Source: Coriobacteriales bacterium
GTDB lineage: Bacteria > Actinomycetota > Coriobacteriia > Coriobacteriales > UBA8131
NCBI GenBank assembly: GCA_031282085.1
Contig: JAITEK010000158.1
Span: forward strand, 1-5,975
Direction of reading: 5' to 3'
DNA: 5,975 nucleotides
This document shows, piece by piece, positions 1-5,437 of the stretch; positions within the stretch are counted from its first letter, which is position 1; each line of letters starts with the position of its first letter. The notes under the pieces are model-generated. The model searched no databases, was not told the origin of the DNA, and saw nothing but the letters and a program-made list of their open reading frames with translations. The position numbers and the translations under genes are program-made.

Positions 1-948
1 AAGCATCCTCTGAAACAGCGCATCGGTACGCGGGTGCACCGGGCGGTCGGCGCCGCCAGTCCGGTCCTGATAGTCGGACACCTGCAGGATCTTAAAGGTC
101 CCGTCCTCGCGGAACTTCAACTTGATGTTGTTCTGGAGGTCGAGGAGGAAGTTGGCTATCTTGACAAAGTCCTTGAGGTCGATAACGCCGTCTGCCACGA
201 GGTCATACTTTGCCGCAGAAGGCCAGCGGCTGGAGCCCGTTGTAACCTGGTAGAAGGTTATGGCTTGCGACAAGGTAGCGAGGGTGATCTCGTCGGTGTT
301 GAGCGTGGACTCCTGCACCACTATCGTGTTGTTGTCCGCTCCAATGCTCACCTGCTCATACTCGGTGCCCTTGATGGCGGCCTTGGCGTACGAGAGGTTG
401 ATGGTGCCCGTGCCACCGGCGTTACCCGCCTGTGCGGTGATTTTGAGCAGGTTGGAGTAGTCGCACTTGGTGGGGTCCAGCATCAGCACGGCGCTTATGC
501 GGTCGGCGTCGTCGCTTTGCGCCAGGACGGTTACTCCGGTGGGCGCCTCGATTGTGAGGCTGTCAAAGACGGAGGAGTCGTAGTCGATGCTCACCTGCAG
601 TGCGTCGGCCCCTGTCAACTCAAAGGTGTATACGCGTCCTGTGATGCTCTCGCCCGCCAGGGCCTCGGTCACCGTCTCAAAAGTCAGACCGATGGTGGCC
701 GTGGGGAGGGCGTAGGCCTTGTTCTCGCCCAGCAGCAGGTTGCTTGCCGAGAGCGCGCCCACAGTCAGTGCTGCGCCGCCCAAAATGCTCATCAAATCCC
801 GCCGTGCTATCGGGGTGCCTGCCCGCTTCTCAGCTATCTCCGTGTCGTCTTCTACGTCTGGCTCTACTTCTTCTTCGGGGTCCGGGCCTTGCCGATATGC
901 CTGTGCCTTCTTGCCAAAACGCCCCATGCCACTTAATTTTCCACTCAT
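1..948 (-). CDS. Tat-exported cohesin/dockerin-like metallophosphoesterase, N-terminal part
   Basis: Partial gene: 316 codons read leftward and then leave the window with no stop. It starts at ATG 946-948, with AGGAAAG just upstream, an unusually close ribosome site; the in-frame ATG at 925-927 (Met8) is the alternative. Residues 1-48 are hydrophilic, with an acidic stretch at 25-40. ARRDLMS at 48-54 is a twin-arginine motif, followed by a hydrophobic core to about 73 and an AYA cleavage site at 78-80, so Tat export is inferred. Residues 84-215 look like a cohesin-type beta sandwich (for example LQVSIDYDSSVFDSL at 117-131). Residues 244-270 form one dockerin/EF-hand-like repeat (D249, D253, D257, D260). 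From 276 the sequence matches the start of calcineurin-like phosphoesterases (KILQVSDYQD at 286-295); D292 is the likely first metal ligand, and the usual DxH is DxQ here. The catalytic remainder is outside the window, so the substrate is unknown. Confidence 0.8.
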   Translation of the reverse strand, partial: MSGKLSGMGRFGKKAQAYRQGPDPEEEVEPDVEDDTEIAEKRAGTPIARRDLMSILGGAALTVGALSASNLLLGENKAYALPTATIGLTFETVTEALAGESITGRVYTFELTGADALQVSIDYDSSVFDSLTIEAPTGVTVLAQSDDADRISAVLMLDPTKCDYSNLLKITAQAGNAGGTGTINLSYAKAAIKGTEYEQVSIGADNNTIVVQESTLNTDEITLATLSQAITFYQVTTGSSRWPSAAKYDLVADGVIDLKDFVKIANFLLDLQNNIKLKFREDGTFKILQVSDYQDRTGGADRPVHPRTDALFQRML

Positions 949-1078
949 CTTTCCTGCCACTTCCCTTCGTTTTTGTGGTGCGCCTGCACGGGCTCATCTG
1001 AGGCTGCGCGGCGCGTTTTATCAAACGATTCCCAGTGTGAAGTGCCGTTGTAAGCCGCCAATCACACGTCCGTAAAAT

Positions 1079-1103
1079 GGCCGCAAATTATCGGCCCTCT
1101 TTT
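1079..1103 (+). terminator. Possible short terminator-like hairpin
   Basis: GGCCG (1079-1083) pairs with CGGCC (1092-1096) around an 8-nt A/T-rich loop, followed by CTCTTTTT. This has the form of a weak rightward Rho-independent terminator, but no rightward gene lies upstream. It could insulate the toxin-antitoxin promoter from antisense reading, be an operator-like palindrome, or be chance. Confidence 0.25.
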
Positions 1104-1124
1104 TGAAAAGCTAACCAGGTTGAG

Positions 1125-1153
1125 TAGACCAAGTCTTTCTGTTCTGCTATACT
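1125..1153 (+). promoter_or_regulatory. Promoter of the toxin-antitoxin operon
   Basis: TAGACC (1125-1130, 4/6 match to the -35 consensus) and TATACT (1148-1153, 5/6 match to the -10) are separated by 17 bp. This predicts a transcript start near 1160, about 20 nt before the antitoxin ATG. Small inverted repeats overlap or touch the -35: AACC-A-GGTT at 1113-1121 and AGAC-CAA-GTCT at 1126-1136. Antitoxins of this family usually repress their own promoter, so these are candidate operator half-sites; that role is inference. Confidence 0.6.
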
Positions 1154-1178
1154 CGTTATGCGACAAAGGAGGCCAACT

Positions 1179-1412
1179 ATGACCAAAACGTTGAATATGC
1201 AGGCGGCCAAAACCAACCTCTCAAAACTTGTGCAGGAGGCGCTGGCCGGTGAGGAGATCATCATCGCCAATCGTGGTGTGCCAGCGGTGCGGCTCGTTCC
1301 CTATGAAAAGCCCCGTAAGCGGGAGTTGGGATTTGTCCCGGGGAACGGCGACATCCCCAGTAGCTTTTTCGAGCCTTTACCAGAGGAGGAGCTGCAACTA
1401 TGGGGACTCTAA
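1179..1412 (+). CDS. Phd/YefM-family antitoxin
   Basis: A 77-residue protein. The start at 1179 is chosen over an in-frame ATG at 1158 because a strong AGGAGG (1167-1172) sits 6 nt upstream of it, and the earlier ATG would fall at or before the predicted transcript start. Residues 1-41 match the Phd/YefM fold (MTKTLNMQAAKTNLSKLVQE at 1-20, then EEIIIANRGVPAVRLVPYE), which dimerises and binds operator DNA. Residues 45-77 are acidic and probably unstructured (ending EEELQLWGL), the part that in this family wraps around and blocks the toxin. It overlaps the following PIN toxin gene by 13 nt, the normal antitoxin-first arrangement with coupled translation. Likely autoregulated with the toxin as co-repressor (family knowledge). 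Family assignment is strong; the exact partner class is inferred from the next gene. Confidence 0.9.
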   Translation: MTKTLNMQAAKTNLSKLVQEALAGEEIIIANRGVPAVRLVPYEKPRKRELGFVPGNGDIPSSFFEPLPEEELQLWGL

Positions 1413-1819
1413 GTTTTATCGGAGATCCGGCTGGATTCCTACTGGACACAAGCACATTCCTTCGCGCTTCTCGGGTTCCGGAGAAACTGGGCAAACTTGC
1501 TTCCGCTGTAATCGAGGATCCCGAAGCAAAGCTATTCTTGTCTTCTATCAGTGCTTACGAGATCACCAACAAGCATCGACTTGGAAAACTGGACGACTAT
1601 GAGTTTGTCGTAGAAAACTACACCGAGATAGCCCGCAGGCTCGGCGTTATCGAGCTGCCAGTGAGCACGGCGCATAGCTATCTCGCCGGCAGCATGGACT
1701 GGGCGCATCGCGACCCGTTCGACCGCATCCTCCTCGCGCAGGCCGCCCTTGAGAACCTCGCCATCATCACTGACGACGCACAGATCAAAGCCCACAATTG
1801 GGTTGAGACTGTCTGGTGA
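1400..1819 (+). CDS. VapC-like PIN-domain toxin
   Basis: A 139-residue PIN-domain protein, of normal length for a VapC toxin. These are Mg-dependent ribonucleases that cut RNA (often tRNA or rRNA in studied members) when the antitoxin is lost. The expected acidic centre is visible: D16 in FLLDTS, E54 in SAYEITNK, D105 in HRDPFDR (D108 next to it) and D125 in ITDDAQI. The HRDPFDR-LLAQA block is typical of PIN toxins paired with Phd/YefM antitoxins. The start at 1400 has AGGAGGAG (1384-1391) 8 nt upstream, lying inside the antitoxin's last codons. About 12 residues precede the usual LLDTS beginning, a short extension. No promoter of its own is seen. Nothing looks broken, so the toxin is probably active; the RNA target cannot be read from sequence. 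Confidence 0.9.
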   Translation: MGTLSFIGDPAGFLLDTSTFLRASRVPEKLGKLASAVIEDPEAKLFLSSISAYEITNKHRLGKLDDYEFVVENYTEIARRLGVIELPVSTAHSYLAGSMDWAHRDPFDRILLAQAALENLAIITDDAQIKAHNWVETVW

Positions 1820-1853
1820 GGTTGAGACAGGGTTGTCAGGGGGACGTGAACCA

Positions 1854-1887
1854 TGTCACACGGAGCAGGGGTTCGCTCCGAGTGTCA
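1854..1887. repeat. Hairpin 1 of the palindromic repeat
   Basis: A 13-bp stem (1854-1866 with 1875-1887; 11 of 13 pairs match) around the loop AGGGGTTC. It is the diverged partner of hairpin 2, sharing the CACGGAGC/GCTCCG core. Confidence 0.7.
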
Positions 1888-1895
1888 GGGGGACG

Positions 1896-1929
1896 TGACA
1901 CACGGAGCAGGTGTTCGCTCCGTGTGTCA
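1896..1929. repeat. Hairpin 2 of the palindromic repeat
   Basis: A perfect 13-bp stem, TGACACACGGAGC (1896-1908) with its complement (1917-1929), around the 8-nt loop AGGTGTTC. It is more intact than hairpin 1. Confidence 0.85.
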
Positions 1930-1973
1930 AGGTACACGTCCCCCTGACAACCTTAAGAACTTCTTGGCAAAAT

Positions 1974-1992
1974 GGGACAGTTGCCCCGTCCC
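1974..1992. repeat. Short GGGAC/GTCCC inverted repeat
   Basis: GGGAC (1974-1978) and GTCCC (1988-1992) flank AGTTGCCCC. It lies inside the apparent upstream extension of the DegV frame, which argues that this stretch is noncoding repeat DNA and that DegV starts further downstream. Confidence 0.5.
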
Positions 1993-2055
1993 CCTGCCCC
2001 GTTGCGCTACACTGGTCGGTACAGATTTTTGCGGCCCTTCAAGAAAGGCATAATC

Positions 2056-3009
2056 GTGGCAACCCGAAACCGCACATGCAATCTCATCATCGACTCCTGC
2101 TGTGACCTGCCCGCTGACTTGGTGGAGTCTTACGATGTGGAGGTTATGCCCTTCACCTACGTCATGGACGACGGCGAGCACATCGACGACCTGTGGACGT
2201 CGATGACCCCGCACGAGTTCTACGAGCGCATGCGCAAAGGCGAGCACCCAACCACCTCGCAGGTGCCCTACGCGACCATCCACACCATGCTGACGCGCAT
2301 CGCGGAAAGCGGTGTGCCGAGCGTATTCATCTGCTTCTCAAGCCGCCTCTCCGGTAGCTACGACAACATCCAGGCGGTCTGGGAGGAGATGAAGGTCGAG
2401 TACCCCGAGGTCGAGCTGCACATCGTGGACAGCAAGCTCGCTTCCGCTGCGGAGGGCCTGCTTGTGATGGAGGCGGTACGACAGTGCGACCGCGGGCTAA
2501 CCGCCGCCGAACTGGCAGCCTGGGTGCGGGAGGCGCGCTATTACGTACACGGCTACTTTACGCTGGCGGGTCTTGAGACGCTGCGGCGCGGTGGGCGCAT
2601 CCCCGACATGGCCGCGATTGCCGGAGCAAAACTCGACATCAAACCCCTTCTTACGTTTGACATAGACGGTAATCTTGCGTTCTTCGGCGCGGCGCGCGGG
2701 CGCAAGAAGTCCATTAAACAGCTGGTACAGATATTCAACGAACGGTTTGAGGGTGACGGTCCCAGCGCGGTCATCGTGGTTTCGGCCGACGCGCCAAAAG
2801 AGCAGGAGGCGCTTGCCGAGCAGGTGCTCAAGACCTCAAGCCGGGCCTCGATATGGCATACGAGCATCGGGCCGGTTATCGGCTCCCATGTTGGTCCCGA
2901 CATGATAGCCCTGGTGTTTTGGGGCGCGGACAGGCGCGAGCATCTGTCGCTGACGGACCGGATAGCGAAGGCAGTCTCTGGGCACAAGAACACGGCGGAC
3001 GAGCAATGA
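2056..3009 (+). CDS. DegV-family (FakB-like) fatty-acid-binding protein
   Basis: A 317-residue DegV-family protein. Members bind a fatty acid in a pocket between two domains; in Firmicutes the FakB proteins present it to the kinase FakA. The start is placed at GTG 2056, with AAAGG (2044-2048) 7 nt upstream. The frame extends to an ATG at 1972, but that part is repeat DNA and has no DegV homology. Motifs in order: IIDSCCDLP (11-19), TTSQV (66-70), FSSRLSGSY (94-102), VDSK (124-127), LRRGGRIP (176-183), IKPLLTFD (195-202) and GPVIGSHVGP (272-281). S96, R181 and H278 sit where FakB proteins keep carboxylate-binding residues. It is longer than the usual 280-290 residues because of a polar tail after 290. 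Its stop overlaps the next gene's start (ATGA), so the two are co-translated. No FakA-like gene is in view. Ligand unknown. Confidence 0.92.
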   Translation: MATRNRTCNLIIDSCCDLPADLVESYDVEVMPFTYVMDDGEHIDDLWTSMTPHEFYERMRKGEHPTTSQVPYATIHTMLTRIAESGVPSVFICFSSRLSGSYDNIQAVWEEMKVEYPEVELHIVDSKLASAAEGLLVMEAVRQCDRGLTAAELAAWVREARYYVHGYFTLAGLETLRRGGRIPDMAAIAGAKLDIKPLLTFDIDGNLAFFGAARGRKKSIKQLVQIFNERFEGDGPSAVIVVSADAPKEQEALAEQVLKTSSRASIWHTSIGPVIGSHVGPDMIALVFWGADRREHLSLTDRIAKAVSGHKNTADEQ

Positions 3010-4154
3010 TAGCCTTTATCTGGCAGAACGATTGGGAGGCGTTGGCGTTTAGTTTTGTGCGGCGTCTGGCTGATGTCGGCCACGAGGTGAGTTTTTTCGC
3101 AAGAGGTATGCAGCGGGATGAGGGTGCTTTGGAGGCGGCGCTGCCCGCGGGCGTGCGTCGGGCGTCGTCGCTTGCAGCAGCCGTTAAGCAGGCCGAAGTG
3201 GTGCTGACGCTGCTCAGCTCGCCGCAAGAGGTGGAGGATGTGTACCTGGGTGAGGGCGGCGTCCTCGAGAAGGCTGCTCCTGCGAGCCGTTTCATCGATT
3301 TGAGCACCTCAAGCCCTCGTTTGGCAAAGGAGTTAAACGCCCTTGCCGCGGTACACGACCACAGTTTTATTGAGGCGCCGCTTGAGGGTGGCGTTATAGG
3401 GGGCGAAAGCGGTGCGGATGACGCGGCGGCCGGTGGCGCGGCGCCAGCAGCAGTAACGCCAACGCTGCAGGCAGACGCTCTCAGGATACTCGCCGCCGGT
3501 GAACCCGCCGACATCGAGAGTGCGTTGCCGCTTTTGCGGGTCCTCACGCCGCAGGTTATCGTGGCGGGGCTACCCGGCAGCGCCGTGGCCCTCAAACTCG
3601 CCTCGCAGATAGGACTCGCCGGCGCCCTCATGGGAGTCATCGAGGCCATCACCTTCGCAAAGGTCTCCGGCGTGGCCGATGAGCACATCTTTGAAGTCGT
3701 CAGCCAAAGTGCCGCCGCCTCGGAGGTAAGCCGGGTCTTTGGCAAAAAGGTGCTCAGCGAGGACTTCTCCTCCGGCCCGATGCTGCGCCTGTTCTTCAAC
3801 GACCTGGCCAGCGCCCTTGAGGCGGCTGACGAGTTGGAGCTGGCCCTGCCCGGTCTTGAGACCGCCCATCAGCTCTATGACCTGCTGGTGCTTGTCGGCG
3901 GCGGGCCGAAGGGCATCCATGCGCTGGCCCTCATCTACTATGATGAGGTGCGCTGTGCCCAGCACGGGCTCAACTGGGAGCTTGCCCAACGGGCGATGGA
4001 CGTCTACGAGCGTGCGGGCGACAACTATGACGACTACGATTACGACTACGACGATGAGGACTGCGACGATCCCAACTGCAACCACCCCCATCACCACCAC
4101 TCCGACGGCGACGACAAACCCCCCTCCATGAGCGGCTTCTTCTCGTCGAACTAA
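3006..4154 (+). CDS. Divergent 3-hydroxyisobutyrate dehydrogenase-family protein with Asp/His-rich tail
   Basis: 382 residues. ATG 3006 overlaps the DegV stop; longer in-frame starts lie inside DegV. The layout is that of beta-hydroxyacid dehydrogenases (NAD(P)-binding fold, then helical domain). Residues 86-122 (including FIDLSTSSPRLAKEL, 96-110) match the family substrate loop, and APLEGGVIGGESG (124-136) matches its glycine motif. K197 in GLPGSAVALKLASQ is the expected catalytic lysine; the usual following Asn is Gln. Oddities: the N-terminal GxGxMG cofactor motif is replaced by WQNDWE (residues 6-11) although strand and helix around it persist; an Ala-rich insert fills about 137-157; and residues 339-370 form a tail with 13 Asp, 4 Tyr, 5 His and 2 Cys. 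The protein may have lost or altered cofactor use and may bind metal through the tail; both are inference. Context ties it to the DegV protein. Confidence 0.8.
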   Translation: MIAFIWQNDWEALAFSFVRRLADVGHEVSFFARGMQRDEGALEAALPAGVRRASSLAAAVKQAEVVLTLLSSPQEVEDVYLGEGGVLEKAAPASRFIDLSTSSPRLAKELNALAAVHDHSFIEAPLEGGVIGGESGADDAAAGGAAPAAVTPTLQADALRILAAGEPADIESALPLLRVLTPQVIVAGLPGSAVALKLASQIGLAGALMGVIEAITFAKVSGVADEHIFEVVSQSAAASEVSRVFGKKVLSEDFSSGPMLRLFFNDLASALEAADELELALPGLETAHQLYDLLVLVGGGPKGIHALALIYYDEVRCAQHGLNWELAQRAMDVYERAGDNYDDYDYDYDDEDCDDPNCNHPHHHHSDGDDKPPSMSGFFSSN

Positions 4155-4190
4155 GAGCGCGTAGCGCGACACACAATCCACCACTTCCCG

Positions 4191-4196
4191 TATAAT
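4191..4196 (+). promoter_or_regulatory. -10 box upstream of the ABM-domain gene
   Basis: A perfect TATAAT lies 37 nt after the dehydrogenase stop. The best -35 candidate is weak: GCGACA (4166-4171, 4/6 match) at a long 19-bp spacing. This predicts a transcript start near 4203 and a leader of about 83 nt before the ATG at 4286. The leader holds a CCCGGTG direct repeat (4202-4208 and 4211-4217) and is otherwise A-rich and unstructured. Confidence 0.55.
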
Positions 4197-4285
4197 GGAT
4201 ACCCGGTGTGCCCGGTGCGTGGCGATATGCGGCAACGGAGCAACAAAGGAAAGCAAAAACCAACAGCAAGATAGGGAGATACCTC

Positions 4286-4573
4286 ATGTATCAGATATAC
4301 GCCAAGTTCACGATCAAAGACGGTAGCGCCGAAGAAGTGCTCGCAATCCTCGACGAGCTGATCACGGAGACGCGCAAAGAGCCGGGCAACATCAGCTACC
4401 AGCTTTTCCAAAGCGTTGAGAACCCCGCCATCCTCACGGTCTTTGAGCAGTGGAAAGACCAGGCGGCAATCGACGCGCACAACGCCAGCGCGCACTTCAA
4501 CAAGGCCCTGCCGGCGCTTGCGCCCTTCCAGGCGGCCCCGCCGGTCATCGAGGTCTACACGCTCGTCAACTAG
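4286..4573 (+). CDS. Antibiotic biosynthesis monooxygenase (ABM/YgiN-like) domain protein
   Basis: A 95-residue single-domain protein of the dimeric ferredoxin-like ABM family, the usual size for YgiN- or LsrG-like members. The start at 4286 has AGGGAG (4273-4278) 7 nt upstream; the frame extends to 4208, but that part has no family homology. Visible features are the opening strand MYQIYAKFTIKDG, the EEVLAILDELITETRKEPGNISYQLF block (17-42) and the signature FEQWKDQAAIDAHNASAHF (53-71) with E54, W56, H65 and H70. Studied relatives oxidise quinols or isomerise small signals without bound cofactor; others have no known reaction. The substrate cannot be assigned. It probably leads its own transcript from the TATAAT box at 4191, and the NYN gene follows after 93 nt. 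Confidence 0.9.
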   Translation: MYQIYAKFTIKDGSAEEVLAILDELITETRKEPGNISYQLFQSVENPAILTVFEQWKDQAAIDAHNASAHFNKALPALAPFQAAPPVIEVYTLVN

Positions 4574-4580
4574 GCGAGCC

Positions 4581-4650
4581 AACCCCAATCAACCCCAATC
4601 GGCCCGAAGGCAACCCCAGGCAACCCAAGGAAAACCCCAGGTAAACCCAA
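4581..4650. repeat. Helically phased AACCC(C) array
   Basis: AACCC-type motifs begin at 4581, 4591, 4612, 4622, 4633 and 4644, with steps of 10, 21, 10, 11 and 11 bp, so one turn is skipped and all fall on about the same DNA face. AACCCCAATC is a perfect tandem repeat at 4581-4590 and 4591-4600. The complement carries six G3-G4 runs, so the minus strand could form a G-quadruplex. It fills most of the spacer before the NYN gene, whose ribosome site (AGG at 4658-4660) is poor. Confidence 0.6.
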
Positions 4651-4666
4651 AGAAAGCAGGCATATC

Positions 4667-5437
4667 ATGCCAGAATACGAACACTCACTCGCCGTCTTCA
4701 TCGACTACGAGAACCTTGCGCTCGGCGCCACGCCTAAAGGCGGCGGCAAGCGCATACCCGCCTCCACGCCCGACATCGGCAAGATCCTCGAACGCCTGGT
4801 GGAGAAAGGCCGCATCACCGCTAAACGCGCCTACTCCGACTGGCAGCGCTTCTCCGGCGTAGTGGGCGACTTGCACGCGCTGGGCATCGAGCTCACCGAG
4901 ATCCCCGACCGCCCCCGCACCGGCAAAAACTCCGCCGACATCCGCCTGGCGGTCGATGCAATCGAACTCTGCCACACCAAGGACTACATCGACACCTTCG
5001 TCATCGTCTCCGGCGACAGCGACTTCACTCCGCTCGTCTCCAAACTCAAGGAGAATGGCAAAACCGTCATTGGCGTGGGCATGTACGACTCCACCAGCGA
5101 ACTTTTGTCCGCCAACTGCGATGAGTTCATCTTCTACGAGGACATCGGCATGGCCGCCGACGCGCCCGTCATCCCGGACAGCCTCCCCCAAGAGAAGCGC
5201 CGGGCCTATGAGCTGCTGTTTGAGACCATCGAGGCGCTGCAACGCGAGAACGCGCCCACCATGCACTCCTCGCTCATCAAAGACACCATCCGCCGCAAAG
5301 CCCCGCAGTTCAACGAGCAATACCACGGTTACCGCTCCTTCACGCGACTGCTCGAGGAAGCGCAGGATCTTGGCCTCATCACCATGCACAAGGACGCAAA
5401 ATCCGGCACCTGGGTGGTTGAGGGCTTCACCGGCTGA
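4667..5437 (+). CDS. NYN-domain (PIN-like, LabA-type) ribonuclease with C-terminal OST-HTH/LOTUS domain
   Basis: 256 residues in two domains. Residues 7-158 form a NYN/LabA-like PIN fold: FIDYEN (11-16, D13 and N16), KNSADIRLAVDAIEL (87-101, D91 and D97), VSGDSDFTPLV (114-124, D117 and D119), VIGVGM and the SELLSANCDEF end. These acidic residues match the metal-binding centre of NYN ribonucleases. Residues 175-254 look like an OST-HTH/LOTUS domain (SSLIKDTIRRKAPQFNE, then GYRSFTRLLEEAQDLGLI), an RNA-binding winged helix, ending in a short beta pair (GTWVVEG). This NYN-LOTUS order is known in bacteria but its biological role is mostly undefined. Start ATG 4667 has only a weak AGCAGG site 6 nt upstream. 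The stop overlaps the rlmL-like start (TGATG), so the two are likely co-translated. No membrane or signal segment; cytoplasmic. Confidence 0.92.
   Translation: MPEYEHSLAVFIDYENLALGATPKGGGKRIPASTPDIGKILERLVEKGRITAKRAYSDWQRFSGVVGDLHALGIELTEIPDRPRTGKNSADIRLAVDAIELCHTKDYIDTFVIVSGDSDFTPLVSKLKENGKTVIGVGMYDSTSELLSANCDEFIFYEDIGMAADAPVIPDSLPQEKRRAYELLFETIEALQRENAPTMHSSLIKDTIRRKAPQFNEQYHGYRSFTRLLEEAQDLGLITMHKDAKSGTWVVEGFTG

Larger units (their letters stand above)
949..1178. other. Divergent intergenic region
   Basis: This 230-bp gap separates the leftward phosphoesterase gene from the rightward toxin-antitoxin pair. I see a good promoter for the antitoxin at its right end and a short GC stem followed by a T-run at 1079-1103. 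For the leftward gene only a weak promoter can be suggested: TTCACA (minus strand, 1036-1041) and TAAAAC (1015-1020) with a short 15-bp spacer. No open frame here looks like a gene. Confidence 0.6.
1831..1952. repeat. 122-bp imperfect palindromic repeat
   Basis: The outer arms are a perfect 18-bp inverted repeat (1831-1848 and 1935-1952), GGTTGTCAGGGGGACGTG and its complement. Inside are two related hairpins (1854-1887 and 1896-1929). The left half also repeats directly: TGTCAGGGGGACGTGA occurs at 1834-1849 and 1883-1898. The right end (1925-1954) recurs at 5533-5562 inside the rlmL-like gene with one mismatch. It codes for no transposase and looks like a small nonautonomous dispersed element. 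It could also act as a transcript-end structure after the toxin gene, though no T-run follows. Confidence 0.8.
1820..2055. other. Repeat-rich intergenic region
   Basis: This 236-bp gap between the toxin and the DegV gene is filled mainly by palindromic repeats: a 122-bp imperfect palindrome (1831-1952), then a GGGAC/GTCCC repeat (1974-1992) overlapping a TGCCCCGT direct repeat (1982-1989 and 1995-2002). Short open frames run through it but have no ribosome site or protein-like composition. TACACT at 2008-2013 could be a -10 box for the DegV gene, but no acceptable -35 lies at the right distance. Confidence 0.7.

Noticed and set aside
34..936. Long rightward open frame of 300 codons opposite the phosphoesterase gene
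   Set aside because: It is the antisense shadow of the leftward gene, which shows a Tat signal, dockerin-like repeat and phosphoesterase motif; the rightward product has no recognisable pattern or ribosome site.
1831..1952. Possible CRISPR array from the repeated units
   Set aside because: Only two imperfect units, with no unique spacers of equal length, and units arranged as inverted hairpins; no cas genes.
1853..2053. 66-codon open frame through the intergenic repeats
   Set aside because: It is made of translated repeat units (the same CQGxRPPDNL string seen in the rlmL insert) and has no ribosome site; it shows that the repeat is stop-free, not that a gene exists here.
1972..2055. Upstream ATG extension of the DegV protein
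   Set aside because: The added 28 residues are encoded by repeat DNA, resemble no DegV N-terminus and lack a ribosome site, while GTG 2056 has AAAGG at correct spacing.
2853..3005. Upstream in-frame start for the dehydrogenase-like protein
   Set aside because: It would lie deep inside the DegV coding region; the ATGA overlap at 3006 begins exactly at the family's first beta strand.
3570..4256. 228-codon leftward frame opposite the dehydrogenase-like gene
   Set aside because: Its valine-rich run is just the complement of the Asp/Tyr codons of the tail; the rightward frame has family motifs.
4195..4326. Small 43-codon frame with Cys pairs (MDTRCARCVAICGN...)
   Set aside because: Its ATG lies within the TATAAT box, upstream of the expected transcript start, it has no ribosome site, and it overlaps the ABM-domain gene in another frame.
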